Shown here in pieces: positions 25,971 to 34,972 of a DNA stretch of 64,000 nt. Numbering within the stretch: the first letter of the stretch is position 1; each line of letters starts with the position of its first letter. The position numbers and the translations under genes were made by a program. The notes beneath the pieces are model-generated. The model was not told the origin of the DNA and did not search any database. It saw nothing but the letters and a program-made list of their open reading frames with translations. Source of the DNA: Archaeoglobaceae archaeon (GTDB lineage Archaea > Halobacteriota > Archaeoglobi > Archaeoglobales > Archaeoglobaceae); contig JAVYOO010000001.1 of NCBI GenBank assembly GCA_038734275.1, forward strand, positions 1 through 64,000, written 5' to 3'.

Positions 25971-27237
25971 AATGTTTTTCGATATCCGTGAAGTTGAAGT
26001 TGAAAGTCTAACCCTTTTAATGGAGAACGGTGTGATTGAGAGACCAAAAATTACACAATTTCATTCAAAGAGCTTTAGAGTTCTAAAAAATGGCTTTTGG
26101 GGCGTCTTTGAGGGTTTGATTAGCGATTCTGAAGGAATCAGAATGGCTGAGAAGAACGCAATAATAAAGGGCGATGTGGAGATTCTCGATGTGGAGTCAA
26201 AGGGAGAATACGAGTTTAAAATGAAAATTGACCCCAGAGATATAAGCATTGAAGAGAAGTTGAATCTACTTAAAGAGCTGAACAAGAGCATTTTGACGGA
26301 AACAAAAAGGATAGGCTATATCGAGAGCTTTAAAAGATTCGAATATCGGGACTCATGTGGAAATGAGGTTCGGTATACAGTGCCAAGAATTGGTGTTTCA
26401 ATCGTAGCAATTGGCAAAGATGAAAGCCTGCAATTCATTTCAAAACGTTTGATGAAACCTGGTGGATGGGAAAAGCTTGAAAGAGTTTTTGAACTTACAG
26501 AAGAAATCAATGAAGTTCTACCAAAGCTTTTAAAAGCCAAAACCCCGCCTTCCGGGGAAATGAATGTTTTAATGAATCCAGAACTTGCAGGGGTATTTAT
26601 TCATGAAGCATTTGGGCATGCAGTCGAAGCTGATCACGTTCTTGAGGGAGCAAGTGTTCTTAGTGGGAGGATTGGGGAGAAAATTGCCGGTGAAAACGTA
26701 ACCATCGTAGACGATCCTACAATAGAGGAATTTGGCTTCTATCCATTCGATGATGAGGGTGTCAGGGCGAGAAAGAAGGTATTGGTAGAGAATGGAATTC
26801 TAAAGAGCTATCTACATAATAAAGAAACTGCTAAAAAGCTTGGAGGGGATCCGGGGAATGCAAGAAGTGAGGGTGTAGCTTTCCCAATTGTCAGAATGAG
26901 CAATACGTATCTTAAGGCTGGTGATTTGGAATTCGAAGAATTGCTTGAACTTTGCAAAAATGGCGTTTATCTTGTAGGCTCAAGAGGGGGTGAGACAAAC
27001 CCGGCTACTGGTTATTTCCAGTTTAGTGCACAGTATGGCTATATTGTAAAGAATGGAGAGATATCGGAGATGATCAGAGACGTCTCATTAATGGGGACAA
27101 TCGAGATTTTGAAAAACGTTGAACTCGGAAAAGAGATAGAATTTGATCCCGGATTCTGCGGAAAAGCTTTTCAAACTGTTCCAGTGGCGGATGGTGCTCC
27201 CCCAGTTTTGTGCAGAACTAAAGTTGGTGGTGCCTAA
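25963..27237 (+). CDS. tldD: TldD metalloprotease subunit
   Basis: A 424-residue zinc protease subunit. The active-site HEAFGHAVEAD (His214, Glu215, His219) and the Gly-rich SRGGETNPATGYF region are typical. TldD and TldE make a heterodimer that digests unfolded peptides and matures peptide products. ATG25963 lies within the previous gene's end; ATG25972 is another choice. It overlaps tldE by 1 bp (TAATG). Confidence 0.92.
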   Translation: MVRMFFDIREVEVESLTLLMENGVIERPKITQFHSKSFRVLKNGFWGVFEGLISDSEGIRMAEKNAIIKGDVEILDVESKGEYEFKMKIDPRDISIEEKLNLLKELNKSILTETKRIGYIESFKRFEYRDSCGNEVRYTVPRIGVSIVAIGKDESLQFISKRLMKPGGWEKLERVFELTEEINEVLPKLLKAKTPPSGEMNVLMNPELAGVFIHEAFGHAVEADHVLEGASVLSGRIGEKIAGENVTIVDDPTIEEFGFYPFDDEGVRARKKVLVENGILKSYLHNKETAKKLGGDPGNARSEGVAFPIVRMSNTYLKAGDLEFEELLELCKNGVYLVGSRGGETNPATGYFQFSAQYGYIVKNGEISEMIRDVSLMGTIEILKNVELGKEIEFDPGFCGKAFQTVPVADGAPPVLCRTKVGGA

Positions 27238-28412
27238 TGGAATGGGAGATCTACGAAGAAAGAACACAAGGAATTATTGCAGAAATTTCGGGAGGGAAGC
27301 TCAAGCAAATTCGATCATCGGCGAACTCCTCATATGCAGTTCGAGTTATCATTGATGGAAAGGTTGGATTCTCTGCGGGCAACAATGTTGAAAAAGCCAT
27401 GGAAAATGCAAAAAAGATTGCAAAGATTTCAGAAGAAACTTTGAATGGTTTTCCGAATGAAAAGCCTGCAAATGTATGTGGAATTTACGACAAAAGTATT
27501 GAAAACACAACAACTGATTTTTTGAAGGAAGAATATGAACTTCTAATAAGTTCAGTTGAAAAGGCAAAAATAGCGAGTGCATTCATAGGGCACTTTGTTT
27601 TGGAAGCCAAAATCACAAATTCTGGCGGTTCGGAGCTCAGCAGAAAGGAAACATATTCTTTATTTTCGATAGAATGCATATATGAAAATGGGAGTGGGTT
27701 TGCACAGGATGAAAGTAGGACAAGAAAGTTAAAAATTGCTGAAACAGCAAGTTATGCGGAAAAGCTTGCAATTGAGTCTTCAAAAGCTGTAAAAATTGAT
27801 AGCGGAAATTACGACATTGTTTTAACACCTTATGCTGTTCATCAGCTCCTTTCAAATACTCTCTATCCGGCTCTATCAGCTGAAAATGTATCAAAGGGGA
27901 GAAGTTTGCTTAAAAAGGGCTACTACTTAGGCGAATTAAAAATTATAGACGATCCAACGATAGAGGGAGGACTGGAGAGTTATCCTTTTGACGACGAAGG
28001 AGTAAGTGCCAGAAGAAAAACTCTTGCAGACCGAGAAGTGCTTTGCTTTTATTCCGACTGGAAAAACTCTAAAAGTTTTGGAATTACAGGAAACGGTTTA
28101 AGAGAGTCCATAGAATCCTATCCAGCACCTGCGCCGAGCAACTTGCTGATAGAAATAAAAGATAAAGCAGACATCGAGGGAGCTCTGCTTATTCACAGCT
28201 TTATAGGCACTCACACTGCAAATCCGCTTAGTGGCGATTTTAGTGTAGAGTGTATGAACGCAGAATTTGATGGAAAAGCGATAAAAGGGGCTATGATTTA
28301 CGGAAACATCTTTAATATGCTGAAAAACATAGAAGGTTTTAGCGGCGATTTAAAGCAAGTTGAGAATACAATTAGTCCTTCCATAAGATTTAGAAACGTT
28401 AAAATCGTTTAG
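27237..28412 (+). CDS. tldE: TldE/PmbA subunit
   Basis: A 391-residue paralog of TldD without the HExxxH zinc site, as usual for TldE. Features are YPFDDEGVSARRKTL and SFIGTHTANPLSGDFSVECM. It probably forms the non-catalytic half of the heterodimer. It starts at TAATG with tldD. Its end overlaps by 14 bp the tail of the small Ig-like gene on the opposite strand. Confidence 0.9.
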   Translation: MEWEIYEERTQGIIAEISGGKLKQIRSSANSSYAVRVIIDGKVGFSAGNNVEKAMENAKKIAKISEETLNGFPNEKPANVCGIYDKSIENTTTDFLKEEYELLISSVEKAKIASAFIGHFVLEAKITNSGGSELSRKETYSLFSIECIYENGSGFAQDESRTRKLKIAETASYAEKLAIESSKAVKIDSGNYDIVLTPYAVHQLLSNTLYPALSAENVSKGRSLLKKGYYLGELKIIDDPTIEGGLESYPFDDEGVSARRKTLADREVLCFYSDWKNSKSFGITGNGLRESIESYPAPAPSNLLIEIKDKADIEGALLIHSFIGTHTANPLSGDFSVECMNAEFDGKAIKGAMIYGNIFNMLKNIEGFSGDLKQVENTISPSIRFRNVKIV

Positions 28413-28821
28413 CAATAAAAATTGAAAGAAATAGAACGACTACAAGTAGCATTATAAGAAGAAATGCCATTCTTGCCAGTCTAATAAGACTGGTTTTCTT
28501 CTCTCTTTCAACGACTTCAAAATCGAGCGATTTATAGCTTGGCTCATATCCTGGAGCCTTGAATTTTAGGTCTATCCTGTGTTTTCCAATAGATGGAGAC
28601 GGGAAGGAGAAAAGAAAAGAACCCATTCTTGCTTCACATTCACCCATCTCTTTTCCGTCAAGATAGAACTTTATCCTGCCATCGAGCGGTTTCCACTCCT
28701 TCTCTTTATCATCATAGAACGTGAGCCAGCCTTCAACAGAGACAATTTCTCCTTCTGAAACAAATGCATCTACGAAGTGTGCAGAGATTCTTGTCTTATA
28801 CAATGAATTTGAAGAAGACAT
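28399..28821 (-). CDS. Small Ig-like, C-terminally anchored membrane protein
   Basis: A 140-residue protein. Residues 1-105 look like a beta-sandwich (GEIVSVEGWLTFYDDKEKEW, DGRIKFYLDGKEMG, GKHRIDLKFKAPGY), then one membrane helix (about 113-137) and a short basic tail. It lacks a signal peptide. The start overlaps the membrane protein gene upstream by 26 bp, so it belongs to the pilus-like operon. It may be an accessory of that machine; no family recognised. Confidence 0.65.
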   Translation of the reverse strand: MSSSNSLYKTRISAHFVDAFVSEGEIVSVEGWLTFYDDKEKEWKPLDGRIKFYLDGKEMGECEARMGSFLFSFPSPSIGKHRIDLKFKAPGYEPSYKSLDFEVVEREKKTSLIRLARMAFLLIMLLVVVLFLSIFIAKRF

Positions 28822-30634
28822 AGGAGATTGCCCCGAGCAAAAATATGTGCTTCAATCCGGCCTCAACTCTGCCTTCGCCCATCACACCAGCAGCGAGTCC
28901 AGAAAAGACTGCAACGAGTATTGAAGTCTCCATAAATACCCCTTCAAGTTCCGATAAGTTTATTGCTGTTGTAAGCTGACTTTTTTCGATGGATGTAAAT
29001 ATAGAAAGCATGTTCTTTATTAGCACGTATGCAGTGTATAGAAATACACCAAATGCAAGGTAGATTATTATTATATAAGAGCTCATCATATCTCTGAGTC
29101 TGTTTCTCATCTCAATCTCCAACAGCGAGAAGTTTGAGGCAACAATCAGGGCTTCTTTTATTGATGGAGATGCTTCTATAGCCTTTACAAGCATTGATAT
29201 AGCCTTCTGGAAAATGCTGCTTTTAATTCTGTGCTCAAGTCTGGCGAAAGCAGAAGTGATGAGTTCGCCCCATTCAACCCTTCTCTTGATAGCTTTTATC
29301 TCCCTATTCAAAACTCCCGCTTCAGTATCGCTGATATTCTTTAAGGCTTCGACAACATTTAATCCTGCTTCGTTTAGCGAAGCGAGCTGTTTTAAGAATT
29401 CTGGAAGCTCTCTTTCTGCCCTTCTAAGCAGTCTTTCACGATATTCGATGAAGAAGATCGATGGCAATCCAAATGCAAACAAAGTTGTAAAAATCAGGTA
29501 ATCAAACTCCATTCTACCATAAAAGATGAGAGAAAAGACTACTGGAGGTAATAATAGGTAGAATAGGAGGTATTTGAAGCTAATAACGTAAGGCATTTCG
29601 AGGATCGGATAAAGGAGAAAGCTCCTGATAGCGTTAATAGTTCTTCTTAGCTTTGCAAAGCGAAAACCAGAAGGTCGTTGCGATGTTCTTGCCATGACCT
29701 CTTCAACCTCGCTCTCCACTTTTGCAACTGCCCTGCTCTCTCGTGCAGTAGATGAATATGCTAACCATAAAACAAAGATTGAACCGGCGGGTAAAACGGA
29801 ATAAAGAAAAAGTCTGTAAATCCCGATAGTCGAGCTACCCATCATGTTGAAAACGATCAGAACTATAAGGAGAAAGAGTGGGGCAACGATGAAAAGTGCT
29901 AAGTAGATTTCTGCAATGATCTGCATAGACTCGGAATAAAGTGTGTATAGCCTCTCTTTTTCTGAAAAAAACTGGTCAGATTTTGATTTCAGATAATCTA
30001 GAATATTTCCTCCACCTCTGTATACGTCTACGAAATTCTCAATAAAAACTCTTAGCTTTTCGGATGGGGTCGTCTCTGCAACAAATTTCATCGCACTCCC
30101 TAAATCCCAACCCATTTCAACAAGAACTACTATTTTCTCAAATTCGACACTGAGTTCGCTGAAAAGATGTTTGTTCTCAGCGATGAACCTTATAGCAGAG
30201 ATTATTGGAACATTTCCCTTTGCCATTCCGAGAAGCATGTTAACTGCATGTGGAAGTGCTGCGTCGATTTTTCCAGCTCTGGAGCTCGCTACATAATATG
30301 GATAGGAAAGGATAATGTAACGGGTTAATCCAAAAAATATGAGCGCAAAAAGGAGTGAGATGGCGATTTGAATCTTCCAGAACTCCACCATTCCGCCACC
30401 GATGAAAACGAACTCAATTCCAAAAGAATTTTTTATAATAATTGATATTATAACCCCAGTAAACACTCCTATTAACATTGCAATTAGAGGGTAAAATAAA
30501 GCTGATGCAAGCAATTCTGGGGTTGTAATCCGGAGTCTTGCCTTCTCAATAGTTTTGTCTAAGTCTGAGTATTTGCTTGGATTCTCTTCGATCTTATTTC
30601 TAAAGTATTTTTTCATGAAATGTGGTGCATTCAT
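28796..30634 (-). CDS. Type IV pilus/archaellum-like membrane platform protein (GspF/TadC family)
   Basis: A 612-residue protein with two repeats of the GspF/TadC domain (LPHAVNMLLGMAKGNVPII in the first, LPEFLKQLASLNEAGLNVVE in the second) and about nine or more membrane helices. It would be the platform on which the ATPase acts to assemble pilins. It starts in a 4-bp overlap with the ATPase gene. Pilin genes are not visible nearby, so its substrates are elsewhere. Confidence 0.85.
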   Translation of the reverse strand: MNAPHFMKKYFRNKIEENPSKYSDLDKTIEKARLRITTPELLASALFYPLIAMLIGVFTGVIISIIIKNSFGIEFVFIGGGMVEFWKIQIAISLLFALIFFGLTRYIILSYPYYVASSRAGKIDAALPHAVNMLLGMAKGNVPIISAIRFIAENKHLFSELSVEFEKIVVLVEMGWDLGSAMKFVAETTPSEKLRVFIENFVDVYRGGGNILDYLKSKSDQFFSEKERLYTLYSESMQIIAEIYLALFIVAPLFLLIVLIVFNMMGSSTIGIYRLFLYSVLPAGSIFVLWLAYSSTARESRAVAKVESEVEEVMARTSQRPSGFRFAKLRRTINAIRSFLLYPILEMPYVISFKYLLFYLLLPPVVFSLIFYGRMEFDYLIFTTLFAFGLPSIFFIEYRERLLRRAERELPEFLKQLASLNEAGLNVVEALKNISDTEAGVLNREIKAIKRRVEWGELITSAFARLEHRIKSSIFQKAISMLVKAIEASPSIKEALIVASNFSLLEIEMRNRLRDMMSSYIIIIYLAFGVFLYTAYVLIKNMLSIFTSIEKSQLTTAINLSELEGVFMETSILVAVFSGLAAGVMGEGRVEAGLKHIFLLGAISYVFFKFIV

Positions 30635-32133
30635 AGGACTTTCGAAAATGCAATTTCTGGATTTCTATAATAGTTATGAATTAATTTCGTAAACTCAGCA
30701 TAATCCCTGATCCCTTTCTTTATCATCCACTCGAGATACTTTTTCCTCCTTTCGAGCTCAACATACACGTCGTCCACTCTTGACATAGCTATTTTTTCAA
30801 GCTTTTTCGGCAAACTAACTTCGATATGTGCATCTTTCTTCGCATCCCATTTTGCAAACTGGTTAACGAGAAGATTTTTGTCCACTGGGTCTATTCCCAG
30901 TATTTCATTCACCTCTTTGGTTCTCCTTATTCTTCTTCCACCAATTAGATACATGTTTTGAACAAGCACTATGTCCAGAAACTGTAGCATACTCCTCGGG
31001 ACATTTAGAGGATCACTCTCGAATCTGTAGACCATCTGGTTTATATCTCCAGCGTGGAATGTTGAATAGCTCGCATGCCCTGTAGACATGGCTTGAAATA
31101 AGGTCTGGGCTTCTTTTCCTCTAACTTCACCTACCACAATATAATCTGGTCTCTGCCTTAAAGCAGCTTTTAGAAGGGCATACATGTCTATTTCCTGCTC
31201 TCCTATACCTGTTCTTGTTACCTGAGCAAGCCAGTTTTCATGATAGAGCTTTATCTCTCTCGTGTCCTCAATTGACACAACCTTTGCATCTGGTGGGACG
31301 AACATGAGGATTGCATTAAGTGTCGTAGTTTTCCCGCTTGCGGTCTCTCCAACTACGATTATCGAAAGCTTATGCTCTATCGCAAGCCAGAGATACGCCA
31401 TGATTCCAAGTGGAATCGTTCCTGATCTCACGAGATCGAGTGGTGTCAGTGGCTGAGCTGTAAATTTTCTAATCGTAAAGCTTGAACCCCTTGGGGTTAC
31501 CTCTGTTCCAAAAGTAGCCTGAAGCCTACTTCCATCCGGGAGCGTTGAGTCGACAATTGGGTTTGCCAGAGAGATGTGTTTTCCACTTTTTTGCGTTAGA
31601 AGCATTACAAGCCTATCCAGAGCGGATTTTGGAATCTTAATGTTTGTTTCAAGGTATCCATAGTTTTTCTGGTAGACGAAAATCGGGATCTCATAACCAT
31701 CACAGGAAATATCTTCAACATTTGGATCAACCATAAGGGGCTCAATGATGCTGAATCCGAAAAATTCTCTGAAGAGATAGTAAAGCATTCTCGAATAGAG
31801 ATCACTGTCCACCACGATTCCGTATTCCTTCACTATTTTTTCAAAACTCTTTACAAGCACTTTTGCCCTTTCCTCGAGCTCAAGTGTAACATCGTAGAGA
31901 GTTAGAACGCGTCTTAAATCTACAAGCACTGAGGAAAGAAGTTTGAGCTCCTCAACATTCAACGACGGCTCAATCGCATGATACCTCAATTTGTTTAATT
32001 CAACATCTTCAAAGATTACTATTTTTATAAACGGTTCTGCAACCCAGTATTCAGTAACAACATTGTCAAACTTTACGTCCTCAATTATTTCCGATTTTAT
32101 GAATTCCCTGAGTATGCGATATCTTTCCAGCAT
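30631..32133 (-). CDS. Type II/IV secretion ATPase (GspE/FlaI/TadA family)
   Basis: A 500-residue cytosolic ATPase. Walker A is VGETASGKTT (about 261-270). The Asp box and Walker B are in SIEDTREIKL and VVGEVRGKEAQ, and the His box in MSTGHASYSTFHAGD. An N-terminal domain of 250 residues precedes it. It powers a pilus or secretion system with the platform protein of the next gene. Which one (archaellum, adhesive pilus or secretion) is not resolvable, since no archaellin or FlaH/FlaG is close. Confidence 0.9.
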   Translation of the reverse strand: MLERYRILREFIKSEIIEDVKFDNVVTEYWVAEPFIKIVIFEDVELNKLRYHAIEPSLNVEELKLLSSVLVDLRRVLTLYDVTLELEERAKVLVKSFEKIVKEYGIVVDSDLYSRMLYYLFREFFGFSIIEPLMVDPNVEDISCDGYEIPIFVYQKNYGYLETNIKIPKSALDRLVMLLTQKSGKHISLANPIVDSTLPDGSRLQATFGTEVTPRGSSFTIRKFTAQPLTPLDLVRSGTIPLGIMAYLWLAIEHKLSIIVVGETASGKTTTLNAILMFVPPDAKVVSIEDTREIKLYHENWLAQVTRTGIGEQEIDMYALLKAALRQRPDYIVVGEVRGKEAQTLFQAMSTGHASYSTFHAGDINQMVYRFESDPLNVPRSMLQFLDIVLVQNMYLIGGRRIRRTKEVNEILGIDPVDKNLLVNQFAKWDAKKDAHIEVSLPKKLEKIAMSRVDDVYVELERRKKYLEWMIKKGIRDYAEFTKLIHNYYRNPEIAFSKVL

Positions 32134-32185
32134 TTCGATAATTTTTGCTTTCTGGGATATATATTTTTTTCTGCAAAATTTGTAA

Positions 32186-33436
32186 TCAGCTCTCTCTATT
32201 CTGTTTTTCCTTTACAAAGACTACACAAAGCACAGAAATAATTGATGCAATGAGGCAGAATTCAAACGAAAGTTGGTAAGCTTCTGCAGGATAAATCGAG
32301 TCTACTTTTCCGACAGAGTCCATTAAGTAACCCATCACAGTCTGAAATATTGCTGCACCAAAAAAAGGAAACACGTTAACAACACTCATCGAAAGCCCGG
32401 TCATTCTGAGTGGAAAGAGCTCCTTTACGATTGCATATGCAACTGGACCTGTGCTGGAAAAGAAACCGACTAAGAAGGATATAAGACAAACTAAAGAAAT
32501 ATCGAGAGTTGAAGTGAATAAAACAAGAGGTAGCCAGGCTATTGTGAATCCCAGACCTCCAAGAATTAAAATCATCTTTTTTAGCCCAATTGAATCCGAA
32601 ATTTTGCCAAAAAGAATTGATCCAATAATCGTTCCTACTCCAACTAGCGTTAGAATCGTTCCTGCAGCCCCTTTTGTCATTCCGTAAACGTCAATCAAAT
32701 AAGGGCCTCCCCAAAGCCCCTGATAACCCATAACTATACCATATCTAAGCATCGCGGATATCGCGATTAGCCATAGAGAGAAGTTGCCAAGTATTAACTT
32801 GAGGTCTTCTTTTCTAATCTTTTCCTCTTTAAACCCGGTAGGAGCATCTTCTACTATTTTCCAACACAAAAATAGCAGAATCAAGCTTATTAAAGCAATA
32901 AAAACAAAAGGAATTCTCCAACTAAGGACCTCTATAGCCAAGGCCAGAGGATAAGCTGAAAGGATTGCTCCAAGATTTCCTATCGCAAAAAGAATACCCA
33001 TGGCGGTTGCAAATTCGTTGTGTTTGAACCAAACAGATATTATTTTTACAGTTGGCACGTAAACTCCTGCTACGCCTATTCCTATGAGCAATCTCGAAAA
33101 AACCGCCATTTCGTAGCTAAAAGCAAGAACAAGCGTTAAAACACCAAAAAAGGCTATTGATGTGAAGACCATAACGGTCCATTTTGCACCCTTTGTGTCT
33201 GAAAGGACACCTACGGGTATTTGCAAAACCGCATAAGGATAAAAATAGGCAGAAGACAGTATTCCAACGGCAAGTGCGGAAACTGCGAATTCTCTCATAA
33301 ATTCATCTGCCATTACTGCGGGCGAAGTTCTGTGGAAATATACGAAAAAGTAAATGAATGCCAATACTGAAAAGATTGCCCACTTATTTGATTTCAAATC
33401 TGAGAATCGCACATATACCACCAAGCTTTGATACAA
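32186..33436 (-). CDS. MFS transporter
   Basis: A transporter of about 400-416 residues with 12 membrane helices. The loop-2 motif GVLSDTKGAKWTV matches the MFS A motif. The substrate is unknown. The start is uncertain: no ATG is available, and TTG33436, GTG33412 and TTG33397 are all in frame. All of them lie inside the aPelota gene, so the overlap is 14 to 53 bp. The protein likely starts near SNKWAIFSVLAF. Confidence 0.8.
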   Translation of the reverse strand: MYQSLVVYVRFSDLKSNKWAIFSVLAFIYFFVYFHRTSPAVMADEFMREFAVSALAVGILSSAYFYPYAVLQIPVGVLSDTKGAKWTVMVFTSIAFFGVLTLVLAFSYEMAVFSRLLIGIGVAGVYVPTVKIISVWFKHNEFATAMGILFAIGNLGAILSAYPLALAIEVLSWRIPFVFIALISLILLFLCWKIVEDAPTGFKEEKIRKEDLKLILGNFSLWLIAISAMLRYGIVMGYQGLWGGPYLIDVYGMTKGAAGTILTLVGVGTIIGSILFGKISDSIGLKKMILILGGLGFTIAWLPLVLFTSTLDISLVCLISFLVGFFSSTGPVAYAIVKELFPLRMTGLSMSVVNVFPFFGAAIFQTVMGYLMDSVGKVDSIYPAEAYQLSFEFCLIASIISVLCVVFVKEKQNRES

Positions 33437-34415
33437 CCTCTCCCGGCTCGAATTCCGAGCTCATTATTAAAACTTTACCACCGGTTCTCTCAACTTCTTC
33501 CATAAATGTATCGATATCCCATTTTTCCCTCTCTCTCAGCAGGAAATCGTCTGAAACAAGAAGAATCTCTATAGCCCCATACTCTTTGGCTTTTTTAACG
33601 TCTTCAATTCCATAACTTACTTTTTGGCCCTTCGCGATACCTTCAAGCAGTCTTTCCACAACCTCTGCCTCTTCTGCAAGTCTTATCTCCCCAATTAACT
33701 TATTTATGGTCCCCCTTTTCAGAACCTCTATAAAACCTCTTCTGCCGATTGCAGAAGTGTCTACCAATACGGCCTTTTTTGCAATTTCCGAATCTCTTTG
33801 TCTGAGAAACTCCAAGAAGTCTTTTTTTATAAATCCTGGCCCAGCGATCACGAGAAATCTAAAGTTTATTGTTTTAAGGGTCTCATAAAGTTCTTCAAAG
33901 AATTCACTTCTCATTCCACCGTAGTCCTTAGCATAGCTAAACCTTTTTTCAAAAATCTCCTCCACCCCCCATTCTCGCAAAGCTCCCGCAATAGCTTCAC
34001 CCTCTTCTATAGTCAATATAACCACTTCGGGCCTCTTTGAGCTTTCAACAGCTTTTTTCAGTCTTCTTAATTGCTCCTCTTTCCACTTCTTTGAAATACT
34101 CACTTCTCTGCCAACTACTATGTTTAAAGTATGAAAGCCCGCTTCTTCCACGCCAGCAACAATTCTGCCCATAACCCTGAGTCTGTTTGCAAATCTGTGA
34201 AATTCCACTTTTTCAACTTCAACCCCAATTCTGACTGTCACAAGCTCTTTATCTCCCCTTAGCTTGTCATCACTGTGAGTAGCTCTTTTCGTAAGCGAAA
34301 AAACAATGTCTCCTTTTTCGATAATAAATTTAAGGTGCCAGAGATCATCCAAGTTTTCGGGAATGAGCTTTATTTCCCCTTCATTATTTTTTAGATTTTC
34401 CTCCAAAACCTGCAC
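33384..34415 (-). CDS. pelA: aPelota mRNA surveillance factor
   Basis: A 343-residue release-factor-like protein that rescues stalled ribosomes. The N-terminal Sm-fold domain (DDLWHLKFIIEKGDIVF, KRATHS), central domain (RPEVVILTIEEGEA) and C-terminal domain (AIEILLVSDDFLL, GGICAILRFEIK) follow in order. The GGQ loop of eRF1 is missing, as expected. The 3' end overlaps the MFS transporter gene. Confidence 0.93.
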   Translation of the reverse strand: MQVLEENLKNNEGEIKLIPENLDDLWHLKFIIEKGDIVFSLTKRATHSDDKLRGDKELVTVRIGVEVEKVEFHRFANRLRVMGRIVAGVEEAGFHTLNIVVGREVSISKKWKEEQLRRLKKAVESSKRPEVVILTIEEGEAIAGALREWGVEEIFEKRFSYAKDYGGMRSEFFEELYETLKTINFRFLVIAGPGFIKKDFLEFLRQRDSEIAKKAVLVDTSAIGRRGFIEVLKRGTINKLIGEIRLAEEAEVVERLLEGIAKGQKVSYGIEDVKKAKEYGAIEILLVSDDFLLREREKWDIDTFMEEVERTGGKVLIMSSEFEPGEVVSKLGGICAILRFEIK

Positions 34416-34523
34416 AATTCAAATGTCCCCCGATTTTTAAAACATTCTTGAAGATTTTCTTATGCCCCAAACTGAACTTTTAAAAACTCAGCCTATACAA
34501 GAGCGATACTTTTAAATAGCTGA

Positions 34524-34792
<269 letters not shown>

Positions 34793-34793
<1 letters not shown>

Positions 34794-34972
34794 TGTCAGA
34801 CGGAACAGCTTCAATGGGTAGAAGAAATAGAAAAATGGTTCACGTTAGATGCAGGAGGTGTGGTAGAAATTCTTTCCATTGGAGGAAAAGATACTGTGCG
34901 GCATGTGGCTTTGGGAGAAGTAAAAGGCTCAGAAGTTACAACTGGGTTAATAAAACAAAGGACAGTGTGTAA
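34793..34972 (+). CDS. rpl37e: Ribosomal protein L37e
   Basis: A 59-residue large-subunit protein with the zinc ribbon CRRCGRN and [13 protein letters not shown]. It is coupled to lsm by a TGATG, and its stop overlaps the purF start (TAATG). The lsm-L37e pairing is common in Euryarchaeota, the run-on into purF links ribosome and purine output. Confidence 0.95.
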
